A stretch of DNA of 64,000 bases, taken from positions 434,001-498,000 of the forward strand of contig NZ_AQYJ01000029.1 in NCBI RefSeq assembly GCF_000380565.1, given 5' to 3'. How positions within the stretch are numbered: the stretch's first letter is position 1; the number at the start of each line of letters is the position of its first letter. Of the stretch, positions 26,035-34,993 are shown piece by piece. The translations under genes were made by a program, and so were the position numbers. The notes under the pieces are model-generated. The model was given only the letters and a program-made list of their open reading frames with translations, searched no databases and was not told where the DNA came from. This DNA comes from Microbulbifer variabilis ATCC 700307. Lineage in GTDB: Bacteria > Pseudomonadota > Gammaproteobacteria > Pseudomonadales > Cellvibrionaceae.

Positions 26035-28536
26035 ATGGCGAGCCAGGAACTTTACCAGGTAGTTTCCACTGGAAGGACACTTCACGCCAAAGATTCGGAT
26101 CAAGTGGTGCGGGATGCTACGAAGCTGTTTTCAATCCCAGAAGCCCAAGCTCGAAGATTTCTATTGAAAGGGTGGGTTATCAGAGATCAGCTGGAATCTG
26201 CCCGTGCCTTGGAGTATCGCGCCGGTCTTCACAAAATTGGTTTGAGAGTGGAGGTCTGCCCTGCAGGAAAATTTGATAATCAGCAGTTAATTGCCCGTAT
26301 TAAGGTAGCGCAGAGGCGCAAAGCCCAGACAGCCAAGGGGAGGCCCTTCAACAAAAATAGCATTATTGGCAGCGGCCCAGGGGTACCACCAGAGTACAGT
26401 CAGTCCCCTAAAGCTGCTGTGCAATCGGAGGGCTCAAGGACCTTAGAACCCTCAAAGGGAATAGAGCAAATTATCAGTGATAAGAAAGTTACTGTGCCCT
26501 CCGGTGTTGGCAGAGCTTTATTGGGTTTTTTGCCGGCAATAGTGCTGCCCGCTATTTTTTTGACAGTTGCTGGCCTGTGTTTGTATGGGGCCGGTTTTGC
26601 CCTCTGGCAGATTCCGCTTGCAGTATGGCAGGGCGATTTGAATGGCAGTGTTATCGTATCCAGTTTGATTGCGATTGCTGTGTGTAGTTTTCTTTTTCTG
26701 CTCCTGGCTGCGCCCTACCTGTGGTTTCCGAGAAGTGCTTGGGCCAAACTCGGTGAGATACCCCTCGATCGAGCCCAAGGTAAGGACCTTCTGCGTTTAT
26801 TTGAACAGCTTTCCCGAAGAACCAGTCTGCCGAAAGTGAATGAGATTGTTCTAAGTCCCAACGCCCAGATTTTCAGCTCACCCACACTTTCCGAGGTAAT
26901 ACGCCAGCAATTACCACTTCATTTGGGGCTCGCCAGCGTGACGGCACTACGTGGCAGTGAGGCCCTAGCTTTGGTGGGCCGTGGAATTGGTATCTACCAG
27001 GGGAAACTAACCGGATTATTGGCCTGGTTGGTTTTGGATGGTTTGCGCCGCCTTGAGTTAGTTCAGTGGGCTCTAGAGAACGAACGCAGTGTCCTGTGTA
27101 CAAGTGGAGAGCCCAGTATTTTCCAGAAACCCTTTCATCGCATGCTGGTCATCTGTGGCCACTTTTTATTGCCTTTAGTGGAGCGTCTCGAAAACCTGCA
27201 CCGATTCATTACCCGTAGTAGTGCCCGTTACCTAGAGTCACGTGCTGATCTGTGGGCGGCAGATTTGATTGGTAGTCAGGTGTTTCCGGGGTTTGCCGAA
27301 AGGTGGCACCGACTGGTGCACGCGGATTTGATTGTCTCAGAGACCGCCCGTGAGGCCGCTGCCCTGGGGCAACGATTTGAAAATATCCCTACTGCGATAG
27401 CCTGGACGTTTGAGAATCTGGACCAAGAAACCTGTAAGGCTATAGAGCTAGCCATGGGGCAGGCAAGTGACCCCTGGGATATGTGTGAGGCGGCGGATTT
27501 AGAGCGTATTGAGGTGGTAAGCCGGCGTGACCTGGGCTCTCGTATCAAATGGGAAGTCTCTATGTCTGACCTATTCGCCAATTTTACTGAATTGGCAATG
27601 GCCTGCACTGCTTCCAGCGCTGGGGCTGATTGCCAAGTAGTAGAAAATCGCCGCTTGCTCTGTTCCAGCCGTGAGGTAGACGAGGCAGTGCAGACTTTGG
27701 AAGAGTACTTTAATCGTCTTCCTCCGTTTTCTTTGCTGCCGTTGAGTCGACCAGCATCTAAAGAAATGCAGGAGATGGATCTGCAGGCCATCGTCGATTG
27801 GTTGCGAGGCAAGTTGGTTGATTTGGGTGAGGTGCGCGAGCGTAGCCGGATGTTGCGAACTCGTATGGCAACGATGCAGCTGGGTGCGGCAATGATTAGG
27901 AACAAGTTGCGTATCGACCCCCAGGATTACTCACTAAAAAGTGGCAGTCTTGCATCGGCTCAAGAGTTGGCTGCGCTGAAACGATCCGAATTGGAAGAGA
28001 GTGAAAAGCAGCTGCAGCATATCTATACCGCGTTTTACCAACGCTTGTGTCTGGCTCTGGTAACCATGCCGGCGAAGGAACGCCAAGAGGCGCGCAACCA
28101 ACTGCGCCATCTTTCTGCATACGATTCCCTAGAGCCTCATCTGGAGCGGCTTGCCGGGTTTAGTACCAGTTTGGGGTTATTTGCCCGGCATCTATCGCAA
28201 AACCTGTCAGAACGGGAGCTGGTGCAGAAATATCTGGCCTTGAGTGCTCGGGAATTGGATGCGACTTTCGCTACAGTAGAATCTTCTGAGTTATTGAGAT
28301 CGCAGGGTCTTGGTAGAGCCCTATGCATCAAGGCTAAGCGTGAAACCCTACAGGTATTGCCGCAGCAACACCAAGAGGCATTGGCAGCTGTGCGGTCAAT
28401 GGAGTCTCGTTGTAAATATGCCCGATCGGTGATTCTGGAGTATTATCAGGTACAGTTGGCAGCCTTGTTGAGACGCTGTCTGGAGCGGGAAAGGCAGCTG
28501 CAGCTGAGTCCACTTCGCCTGTTGCGAACCGTTTAA
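26035..28536 (+). CDS. M48-like membrane protein with degenerate protease motif
   Basis: An 833-residue inner-membrane protein. Residues 5-75 match a short N-terminal module seen in several gammaproteobacterial membrane proteins (YQVVSTGRTL, then a helix pair). A Ser/Pro-rich linker is followed by two transmembrane segments (about 163-190 and 206-229), then an M48 peptidase-like part (240-420). Where M48 enzymes have HExxH this protein has RGIGI (316-320), although the downstream third-ligand region is kept as LESRADLWAADLIG (400-413). Catalysis is therefore unlikely. The C-terminal 350 residues are helical and charged. AGGAGAGG precedes the ATG. Its stop overlaps the stop of yciH. Function unknown. 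Confidence 0.75.
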   Translation: MASQELYQVVSTGRTLHAKDSDQVVRDATKLFSIPEAQARRFLLKGWVIRDQLESARALEYRAGLHKIGLRVEVCPAGKFDNQQLIARIKVAQRRKAQTAKGRPFNKNSIIGSGPGVPPEYSQSPKAAVQSEGSRTLEPSKGIEQIISDKKVTVPSGVGRALLGFLPAIVLPAIFLTVAGLCLYGAGFALWQIPLAVWQGDLNGSVIVSSLIAIAVCSFLFLLLAAPYLWFPRSAWAKLGEIPLDRAQGKDLLRLFEQLSRRTSLPKVNEIVLSPNAQIFSSPTLSEVIRQQLPLHLGLASVTALRGSEALALVGRGIGIYQGKLTGLLAWLVLDGLRRLELVQWALENERSVLCTSGEPSIFQKPFHRMLVICGHFLLPLVERLENLHRFITRSSARYLESRADLWAADLIGSQVFPGFAERWHRLVHADLIVSETAREAAALGQRFENIPTAIAWTFENLDQETCKAIELAMGQASDPWDMCEAADLERIEVVSRRDLGSRIKWEVSMSDLFANFTELAMACTASSAGADCQVVENRRLLCSSREVDEAVQTLEEYFNRLPPFSLLPLSRPASKEMQEMDLQAIVDWLRGKLVDLGEVRERSRMLRTRMATMQLGAAMIRNKLRIDPQDYSLKSGSLASAQELAALKRSELEESEKQLQHIYTAFYQRLCLALVTMPAKERQEARNQLRHLSAYDSLEPHLERLAGFSTSLGLFARHLSQNLSERELVQKYLALSARELDATFATVESSELLRSQGLGRALCIKAKRETLQVLPQQHQEALAAVRSMESRCKYARSVILEYYQVQLAALLRRCLERERQLQLSPLRLLRTV

Positions 28537-28856
28537 CCCCCGGCCAGCTTGACCTTATAGTTCTTGGACTCGAGAAGGGCCTTGATTTCCGGGCGCTTGT
28601 CGCCTTGGATTTCAATCACACCGTCTTTCAAGGCACCACCGCAGCCACAGCGTTTCTTCAATTCTGCCAGCAGTAATTTCAATTCACTATCAGTACCTGC
28701 GATCCCGCGCACGCAGGTCACCCCTTTACCCTTGCGTCCCTTGGTCTCCCTATGGATACGTACTATGCAATCCCCCTCATGGCGCTTTTCTGCAGAGGGT
28801 TCTTCTTTTATACGGCCGCGATCGGTGGAATAGACGAGACGATTTTCCTTGGCCAT
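28533..28856 (-). CDS. yciH: SUI1/eIF1-like translation factor YciH
   Basis: A 107-residue SUI1-domain protein. The N-terminal tail (MAKENRLVYSTDRG) precedes the eIF1-like core with VRIHRETKGRKGKGVT, KKRCGCGGALKDGVIEIQGD and the C-terminal KNYKVKLAGG. Bacterial YciH binds the ribosome and affects start selection, as known from Escherichia coli. The frame stretches back to 29114, but the family length and GGGAG about 9 nt before the ATG at 28854-28856 fix the start. It is convergent with the preceding M48-like gene: the two stop codons overlap. Confidence 0.92.
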   Translation of the reverse strand: MAKENRLVYSTDRGRIKEEPSAEKRHEGDCIVRIHRETKGRKGKGVTCVRGIAGTDSELKLLLAELKKRCGCGGALKDGVIEIQGDKRPEIKALLESKNYKVKLAGG

Positions 28857-29043
28857 GGCTGAGGGCTCCCCGATAAACAATTGTGATTTTTGGTCGGAGC
28901 GCGATTGTGCCCGAGGTGTGGAAGAAGTCAAAGGGGACCCAGCTGACCGGCAGTGGGCCCGGTGAAAATTAGAGGCGACCAAGTTCCTCCTAAAGGTTAG
29001 AATTCCGCCGAAAATTGATAGCAGCAAGTGGTTGAGGTGATAG

Positions 29044-29877
29044 ATGGCGTTAACAGGACGTCGAAAACTGCTCAATGAGGTGATCTTCGGTACAGATACT
29101 CCCGCCGGACGCAACTTTGATGTTTTCTTGATCTGGGCGATTTTGATCAGTGTGTCCCTGGTTTTACTGGCTTCGATTGGAGCTGTAGCGGATCGTTACG
29201 GTTCGCTGCTCATCGGTCTGGAGTGGATCTTTACCGGGTTGTTTACCATAGAGTACTTCGCGCGAATTTATTGTTCGGTGAATCGCCGTAAATATATTTT
29301 CAGCTTCTATGGAATTGTCGATCTACTCGCAATCCTGCCAAGTTATCTGGCCCTGCTCTATACCGGTGCAACCTATTTGCTGGTGATCCGCTTACTGCGG
29401 GTGCTGCGTATTTTCAGGATACTTAAGCTGGTTCGCTACCTGAGGGATGCCAATATTTTGTTGCGTGCTTTGGGGCTTGCGCGGCGAAAAATTCTGGTGT
29501 TCTACTCTAGCGTATTTGTAATGTGTATTATCTTTGGCTCCCTGATGTTTGTAGTAGAGGGGCCTGGTCATGGTTTTACCAGTATTCCCACCAGCGTGTA
29601 TTGGGCAATTGTCACCATTACGACTGTAGGCTATGGGGATATTTCGCCACAGACACCACTGGGGCAGGCAATTGCGGCGATGACGATGTTGATAGGTTAC
29701 TCAATCATTGCAGTTCCCACAGGGATTTTGACCGCGGAGTTGGCGGGAGAGATGAATCGCGAGCGTACCCAGCTGGCTTGCCACAACTGCAGTCGCAGCG
29801 CCCATGATCCCGATGCGGAATACTGTAAGTTTTGTGGCCACAGGCTGGAGGATACGGAGGAGGTACCTGAAGTTTGA
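29044..29877 (+). CDS. Voltage-gated K+ channel-type ion transporter with zinc ribbon
   Basis: A 277-residue six-TM channel subunit of the inner membrane. The S4-like helix is rich in Arg (RLLRVLRIFRILK, from residue 116), the pore selectivity filter is TTVGYGD (193-199), and S6 follows as MTMLIGYSIIAVPTGI. The filter identifies potassium selectivity. The C-terminus carries CHNC and CKFC pairs (about 245-265), a rubredoxin-like zinc ribbon that could respond to metal or redox state. It is divergent from yciH by about 190 bp and is a single gene. Confidence 0.9.
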   Translation: MALTGRRKLLNEVIFGTDTPAGRNFDVFLIWAILISVSLVLLASIGAVADRYGSLLIGLEWIFTGLFTIEYFARIYCSVNRRKYIFSFYGIVDLLAILPSYLALLYTGATYLLVIRLLRVLRIFRILKLVRYLRDANILLRALGLARRKILVFYSSVFVMCIIFGSLMFVVEGPGHGFTSIPTSVYWAIVTITTVGYGDISPQTPLGQAIAAMTMLIGYSIIAVPTGILTAELAGEMNRERTQLACHNCSRSAHDPDAEYCKFCGHRLEDTEEVPEV

Positions 29878-30010
29878 AAATTGTCAGCTCATCAGGCCTG
29901 CCTGCTTTTTGAGCAGAGAGGGGTAGAAGCTCCGAGAGATAGGGTCACCCCTGAGTCCATGTGACCTGAGCTAAAAATTCATCAGAAAGTATTTTTCTTG
30001 TTGGGAGTGG

Positions 30011-30475
30011 CTACCAGTCACCTGGAACACGTACTGCCACAACCTCAGCCTTGGCGCATAAACGGCCATCGCTGGTAAGGCTACAGTGTAATACGGTTTT
30101 TTTGGGGCCGCGTCCGACAATAGAGGCTTCGAGGATTAGTGGTTTATCAATCATTGCTGGAGCCAGGTATTTGATATCGAGCTTACCGGTTGCATACCAG
30201 ATTTTCTCCCCAGTACCAACATCGCGCCCGGCCTGTACATAGCTATCAGCGATAGCCGTACAAATAGTATGGCAATCAATCACTGTGGCGATAATACCAC
30301 CATTCAAATACTTTGCTGGACCAGCATTGTGAAACGGGCTGGGAGTAAACTCACAGCGGGTTTGATTCTGGCCACTCCAATAGCTCTTGATACGCAGCCC
30401 TTGGTCGTTGTCCGGGCCACAACCAAAGCAGTGGTTGCCCTGAATTTGATCCTGGATGGCGATTTCTTGAGTCAT
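30011..30475 (-). CDS. PaaI-family hotdog-fold thioesterase
   Basis: A 154-residue hotdog protein. The N-terminal block NHCFGCGPDNDQGLRIKS is a common feature of PaaI/4HBT-type acyl-CoA thioesterases; a second conserved block is GPAKYLNGGIIATVIDCHTICTA, with the HG-equivalent region replaced by LNGG, and the core helix follows. The frame can extend to 30625, but GAGGGA lies just before the ATG at 30473-30475. The substrate is not known; it would hydrolyse an acyl-CoA in the cytoplasm. It is divergent from a serine hydrolase gene. Confidence 0.82.
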   Translation of the reverse strand: MTQEIAIQDQIQGNHCFGCGPDNDQGLRIKSYWSGQNQTRCEFTPSPFHNAGPAKYLNGGIIATVIDCHTICTAIADSYVQAGRDVGTGEKIWYATGKLDIKYLAPAMIDKPLILEASIVGRGPKKTVLHCSLTSDGRLCAKAEVVAVRVPGDW

Positions 30476-30585
30476 AACTGTCCCTCGTGATAGACGCGCA
30501 ATACTACCGATTTGCGCCAGAGAGGGGAAGAAATTAACCTTGCGGGCTTCCAATAGAGTTACCCGAATTATCTGGACATAGATAC

Positions 30586-31728
30586 ATGGAAATATATGGC
30601 CTTTGCGCCCCTGGGTTTGAGGCACTTTATGATGCTTTCGCCAAAAATTTTCGCGAGTGTGGGGATACCGGCGCGGCCTTTGCGGTGCGCCAGCATGGAG
30701 AATTGATCTGTTCCTTATGGGCCGGTAGCGCTGATAGGGATGCCGAACGCCCTTTTACAGAAGATACTCTAGCCAATGTATTTTCTTCCAGTAAGGGCAT
30801 ACTCGCACTGCTTGCTATGCAACAAGTAGCTGCTGGTAACCTGGATCTGGACCGCCCTGTGGCAGACTACTGGCCGGAATTTGCCCGAGGTAAGGACAGT
30901 GTCACGGCACGCCAATTACTTTGCCACCGTAGTGGTTTGGTTGCCTTCCGTGGGCGGGTAAAGGATAGCCTGATTTATGACTGGCAAGCGGCATGTGATG
31001 AAGTGGCTCGTACTGAGCCTTGGTGGGCTCCTGGAACTCAGCAGGGCTACGCCCCTTTTTTGTACGGCTGGAGCTTGGGTGGGGTGATCGAGCGGGTAGC
31101 GCAAAAGCCCTTATTGGAACTTTATCGGGAAATGTTAGCCAAACCCCTCGATCTCGATGGGGGCTTTGGCGCTAATGGACACAAATCCCAGCGTATAGCT
31201 GATGTCAGCCCCCTCAAACAGCCGCTTCCAGAGTTGCGTGAAAATGCTATTGGTCGTGCAATAAAAGAAGATCGCAAGGGTCCGGTTTCAATGGCGTTTA
31301 GCAATCCCGTTAGCCTGATGATGGGAACCAACAGCTCCGAGTGGCGCGGAGCATTGATTCCCGCTGCCAATGGACATTTCAGTGCGCGAGACCTGGCAGC
31401 AGTGTACGGCGATCTGTCAAAGGACAACCCCGAAACTTTACCAATAGAATGGGTAAAAGAGGCTGCACGGGAGCAAAGTTGCGGCCGAGATAAAGTGCTA
31501 CAGGCTGAAGTGAGTTTTGGTTGTGGTTTTATTCGCAGCAGTAACGCTGCGGATTTGCGTTTTGGTGGTCCTGAAGGCTTTGGTCATCCGGGTGCCGGTG
31601 GCAGTGTCGGATTCGCCGATCCTGAATGTGGCTTGGGATTGGGGTATGTCACAACAAGGCTGGGGCAGAGTTTGTTTATGGATCGGCGCGCGGTAGGGTT
31701 GGTGGAAACCTTATACGGGCTGCTGTGA
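30586..31728 (+). CDS. Serine hydrolase of the beta-lactamase (class C/EstB) family
   Basis: A 380-residue protein of the serine beta-lactamase-like family. The SxxK motif is SSSK (Ser 67-Lys 70), and a Tyr-containing block QGYAPFLYGWSLGG provides the second motif; a late GHPGAGGSVGFADP resembles the HxGxGG segment of esterases such as EstB. No signal peptide is present, so a cytoplasmic esterase is more likely than a secreted lactamase. Its stop overlaps the slyX start (TGATG), so the two are co-translated. Confidence 0.87.
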   Translation: MEIYGLCAPGFEALYDAFAKNFRECGDTGAAFAVRQHGELICSLWAGSADRDAERPFTEDTLANVFSSSKGILALLAMQQVAAGNLDLDRPVADYWPEFARGKDSVTARQLLCHRSGLVAFRGRVKDSLIYDWQAACDEVARTEPWWAPGTQQGYAPFLYGWSLGGVIERVAQKPLLELYREMLAKPLDLDGGFGANGHKSQRIADVSPLKQPLPELRENAIGRAIKEDRKGPVSMAFSNPVSLMMGTNSSEWRGALIPAANGHFSARDLAAVYGDLSKDNPETLPIEWVKEAAREQSCGRDKVLQAEVSFGCGFIRSSNAADLRFGGPEGFGHPGAGGSVGFADPECGLGLGYVTTRLGQSLFMDRRAVGLVETLYGLL

Positions 31729-31955
31729 TGAGTGATGAAATTGTAAAGCTGGTTGAGCGTATTGATGAGCTGGAGAGCCGTCTCGCTTTCCAGGAGGATA
31801 CTATCGCCCAACTTAATGACGTTATTGCCCGCCAGGATTTGGATATCCGGAGCCTGATTTCACGCATTCGTGAGTTGGGAGAAAAGTACAGTGCGATAAC
31901 TTTCGAAATGCAGGGTGGAGCAAAGCAGCAAGATGAGAAGCCGCCACATTATTAG
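31728..31955 (+). CDS. slyX: SlyX family protein
   Basis: A 75-residue protein that is almost entirely coiled coil: KLVERIDELESRLAFQED, then TIAQLNDVIARQ, with a short tail ending KPPHY. This is the usual size and ending of SlyX. Its precise role is unknown. The ATG overlaps the TGA of the serine hydrolase gene, indicating translational coupling. Confidence 0.9.
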   Translation: MSDEIVKLVERIDELESRLAFQEDTIAQLNDVIARQDLDIRSLISRIRELGEKYSAITFEMQGGAKQQDEKPPHY

Positions 31956-32524
31956 TAGGGGATAGCCTGTAGATGTGAATGATTAAAGTCGTGCCATTGA
32001 GTTGTGGGAGTAAGCACAAATGCGTCTAAAAAAAGTTTGTCCTCTGGTGCTGGAGGTATTGACAAACTTTTCCACATGCAAACATGCTGCTGACAACTAC
32101 CTGTATACACTAAAACAGCCGGTACATTAAAAAATTTGCTTTATCTAACCTGTTGTTTTTATTGGTAAAACTCAAGAGTTTAAAAAATGTGCAAAATGCT
32201 ATAGGCAAGGGATTACGCCATGTGGCGCTGACCTTTGTCGATTAATACACAGAGTTATCCACAGATTTTGTGGAAGAAGGGGGTAAACACTTCTCTAGTG
32301 GCGAAACTGCACGCTAGTGCATCGTCGTCGCAGTAATCGATGATGCGCAATGGGGACTGGTCAATAGAACTGATGATCAGTTTATCTTAGCCTTCACAAT
32401 ATTTCGTAGGGTCGATTCAGCCGCCGGTCAGCTAGCGTGCTGAATACTGTAGGGACTGTGCAGGAGCACTGGGCTCAGTGCATCCCAATACCCGTTTATT
32501 AAAAGTGCGTTAGGAGAACCAATA
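31956..32524. other. Intergenic region with hairpin and DnaA-box-like sequences
   Basis: About 570 bases with no gene. It holds a long inverted repeat (32031-32071), one consensus DnaA box TTATCCACA at 32255-32263, a variant TTTTCCACA at 32068-32076, and a near-perfect dyad AACTGAT-G-ATCAGTT at 32368-32382. The last could be an operator for the lipoprotein gene downstream. Confidence 0.5.
32031..32071 (+). terminator. Inverted repeat, possible slyX terminator
   Basis: AAAAGTTTGTC and GACAAACTTTT form an 11-bp perfect stem with an inner CCTC/GAGG pairing. The stem is A+T-rich and ends in TTTT, consistent with a transcript-end hairpin about 75 bases after slyX. Confidence 0.5.
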
Positions 32525-33172
32525 ATGAAACATTGGGTAGCAATTCTTGCAATGGGCTCACTGGTGGGTTGTTCCACTTTGGACCCATACACCGGTGAGA
32601 GTAAAACCAGTAATGCCGCCAAAGGGGCAGGAATTGGCGCTGTAGCTGGTGCAATTGTCGGTGCGGCAACTGCGAGTAAGAAAGACCGTAAGAAAGGGGC
32701 TCTCACCGGGGCCTTGGGCGGCGCAGCCATTGGCGGTGGCATTGGCTATTATATGGATCGCCAGGAAATGGCTTTGCGCCAGCGCCTGGAGGGCAGTGGT
32801 GTTCGTGTTCAGCGTGAGGGCGATAACATCCGTCTGATCATGCCTGGCAATATTACATTTGGTACCAACCGCTCCGATATTCGAACTGACTTTTACGATA
32901 CCCTGGAATCTGTGACTGTTGTTTTACAGGAGTTTGATAAGACAGCCATCCGTGTTAGTGGCCATACTGACAGCACTGGCTCTGACGTTTACAACCAGTC
33001 CTTGAGTGAGCAGCGCGCTAATTCGGTAGCTAGCTTCTTCAGTAATAGCGGTGTTGCCTACGGTCGTGTACAGGCTGTCGGTTATGGTGAGCGTTATCCG
33101 CTGGCTAGTAATGACTCTGAATCAGGCCGCCAAGCTAACCGTCGTGTAGAGCTCGAGCTGTTGCCGCTATAA
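32525..33172 (+). CDS. OmpA-family lipoprotein with glycine-zipper
   Basis: A 215-residue outer-membrane lipoprotein. The signal peptide ends in a lipobox (SLVGC, Cys 16). Residues about 35-80 are a Gly/Ala-rich zipper (GAGIGAVAGAIVGAA, LGGAAIGGGIGYYMD), and the C-terminal part is an OmpA-like peptidoglycan-binding domain with VSGHTDSTGSDVYNQSLSEQRA and RRVELELLPL. It resembles YiaD/YfiB-type proteins that anchor the outer membrane to the wall. AGGAG lies 8 bases before the ATG. A strong hairpin follows the gene. Confidence 0.92.
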   Translation: MKHWVAILAMGSLVGCSTLDPYTGESKTSNAAKGAGIGAVAGAIVGAATASKKDRKKGALTGALGGAAIGGGIGYYMDRQEMALRQRLEGSGVRVQREGDNIRLIMPGNITFGTNRSDIRTDFYDTLESVTVVLQEFDKTAIRVSGHTDSTGSDVYNQSLSEQRANSVASFFSNSGVAYGRVQAVGYGERYPLASNDSESGRQANRRVELELLPL

Positions 33173-33207
33173 GCGGCATGAGGTTTAGTTGCCTCTAGAG
33201 TGACACT

Positions 33208-33241
33208 CGCAGCGCCTAACTGAATAGTCGTAGGCGCTGCG
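33208..33241 (+). terminator. Terminator hairpin of the OmpA lipoprotein gene
   Basis: A perfect 11-bp stem (CGCAGCGCCTA / TAGGCGCTGCG) with a 12-base loop, 36 bases after the stop codon. There is no long T run. Confidence 0.65.
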
Positions 33242-33326
33242 GTCCTAAATTAATCCCTTTTGACCTCCTCAGTATCAATCCTCCTTTACAGATGTGGCAG
33301 GGTTGCTCTTCTACCCTTATGTTTGT

Positions 33327-33440
33327 TTAATCATTGACCTTACTTTCAGGCAGGGTTAGTAAACTCAGGGCCAATAGTGCCGGCAGCAAACCATAGCTGG
33401 TGGCAACAGCCATTCGTAAAGGGGGGGGCGATAGGGCTTT
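33327..33440 (-). pseudogene. Possible remnant of a membrane transporter C-terminus
   Basis: On the minus strand, codons ending at a TAA at 33327-33329 read LRMAVATSYGLLPALLALSL and then LTLPESKVND. A helix followed by a short polar tail like this is typical of the end of MFS or GPH sugar transporters. An in-frame stop lies a few codons upstream and there is no start with a ribosome site, so if real it is a decayed fragment. Confidence 0.25.
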
Positions 33441-33562
33441 TAAAGAGTTTCTTTTAGGTCGCTTAACTTATTCTCGCAGGTTTCTGTCTCATACAGTCTT
33501 TATTGGTTAGTCAAAAAGTGCATCTAAAGCTAAGATAGCATTTTGTCTGTTGACTGCGTCCC

Positions 33563-34648
33563 ATGAAAAAAATACTGCTAATTAGTTTATTGCTCTCATC
33601 AGTAGTGCAAGCTGAGATTACCCTTGAACAACTAAAGGTGCCGGATGGCTTTGAACTTAGTTACTTTGCCGAAGATGTAGAGACTGCACGACAACTGGCA
33701 CTTTCTGAGTCAGGTACTGTTTTTTCTGGCTCTTTCAGTGCCAAAAAGATATATGCTTTCAAAGATACAAATAACGATGGAAAAGCAGATCGGCGTTGGT
33801 TGCTCATGGAAAACTTAAGAGCGCCGACAGGGATTGCCTATAAAAATGGCGATTTGTATGTGGCCGATATTAATAAAATTATTCGTTTTCCTGATATAGA
33901 TGAAAATCTTGATAAGCCAAAATCTGAAGTGGTTTATGATCAGTTCCCGTCTGATAGGCATCACGGTTGGAAATTCTTACGTTTTGATAAAAAGGGTAAT
34001 TTAATAGTTCCTGTTGGTGCGCCATGTAATATTTGTGATGCAGATAAACGCTATTCCAAGATATTTTCTTTAGATCTGGCTTCAAAGGAAACAAAAGTAA
34101 TAGCTAATGGAGTGAGAAATACTGTGGGTTTTGATTTTCACCCGCAGACAAATGAGTTGTGGTTCAGTGATAATGGCAGGGATATGATGGGAGATGATAT
34201 CCCGCCTTGTGAAATTAATAGGGTAAGCTACGAAGGAGAGCATTTTGGTTACCCCTATTTTCATGGCGCTGATATTGCAGACCCTGAATTTGGTCAAGAT
34301 AGGAAGGTTAGTGATTATTCCGCGCCAGTACTAAATTTGGGCGCCCACGTCGCACCTCTGGGAATACACTTTTACCTTGGCAATCAATTTCCTGATGATT
34401 ACAGGAAAAATCTTTTGGTTGCGGAACACGGATCCTGGAATCGAAGCAAGAAGTCGGGTTATCGTGTGATGTTAGCTACTGTAGAAGAGAATAGAATCAC
34501 CAACTATAAACCTGTGATTACTGGTTTTATGCGGGATGAAACGACTTTTGGACGCCCGGTGGCCTTCCTGGAGATGCCTGATGGCAGTGTGCTGATTTCA
34601 GATGATTTTGCCCATAAGATTTATCGTTTAACTTATAGTGATCATTGA
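33563..34648 (+). CDS. PQQ-dependent sugar (aldose) dehydrogenase-like protein
   Basis: A 361-residue periplasmic protein with a short signal peptide (cleavage near VVQA). It has the beta-propeller layout of soluble glucose/aldose dehydrogenases: VPDGFELSYFAEDV at the start, RAPTGIAYKNGDLYVAD, GWKFLRFDKKGNLIVPVGAPCN, GVRNTVGFDFHPQTNELWFSDNG and AEHGSWNRSKKSGYRV. Family members oxidise sugars or alcohols with pyrroloquinoline quinone. The CNIC pair near residue 155 may form the typical disulfide. No PQQ biosynthesis genes are present here. It stands alone. Confidence 0.85.
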   Translation: MKKILLISLLLSSVVQAEITLEQLKVPDGFELSYFAEDVETARQLALSESGTVFSGSFSAKKIYAFKDTNNDGKADRRWLLMENLRAPTGIAYKNGDLYVADINKIIRFPDIDENLDKPKSEVVYDQFPSDRHHGWKFLRFDKKGNLIVPVGAPCNICDADKRYSKIFSLDLASKETKVIANGVRNTVGFDFHPQTNELWFSDNGRDMMGDDIPPCEINRVSYEGEHFGYPYFHGADIADPEFGQDRKVSDYSAPVLNLGAHVAPLGIHFYLGNQFPDDYRKNLLVAEHGSWNRSKKSGYRVMLATVEENRITNYKPVITGFMRDETTFGRPVAFLEMPDGSVLISDDFAHKIYRLTYSDH

Positions 34649-34993
34649 ACTTCAGCTGAAGTGATTTTCTATAGAAGTATTGGGTTAGGCTGCCTGTAAA
34701 GGCGGCCAACTATCTTCAATATTTCCAGTAGCCATTAATGGGGCTCTAATTGCCTTGTCGCGTATGCTTACTCATGTTTTGCGTGGAAGACAAGCCTTGA
34801 CACTAATAGCCCGGCATGCTTCATATAATTCATTGGTTGAGATGACCGGGCTTCCCTGTCAGGTGAAACCCATGAATACTGACCGGTAAACGCTTTTTTC
34901 ATAATTTTTTGCTGAAAGTTTAAAATCAAAATAGGGTTCTTCCGGGTTGTGCTATTTCTACAGTAGTGACAATACGAATAATGGAGAAAGCCT
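34649..34993. other. Intergenic region with terminator hairpin
   Basis: About 345 bases. Apart from the hairpin at its start, no gene or motif was recognised. Confidence 0.45.
34688..34707 (+). terminator. Hairpin after the PQQ dehydrogenase gene
   Basis: GGCTGCCT-GTAA-AGGCGGCC forms an 8-bp stem with one G-T pair and a 4-base loop, 40 bases after the stop. Nearly the same hairpin follows the gene at 35814. Confidence 0.6.

Larger units (their letters stand above)
33173..33562. other. Intergenic region with hairpin and a possible gene remnant
   Basis: About 390 bases. It begins with the hairpin of the lipoprotein gene, contains a G8 tract at 33421-33428 and a minus-strand stretch of about 35 codons that reads like a membrane-protein end (see the pseudogene entry). 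The dehydrogenase promoter should lie near 33480-33540. Confidence 0.45.

Noticed and set aside
32255-32263. DnaA box as evidence of a replication origin
   Set aside because: Only one consensus box and one variant, no dnaA, dnaN or gidA gene nearby.
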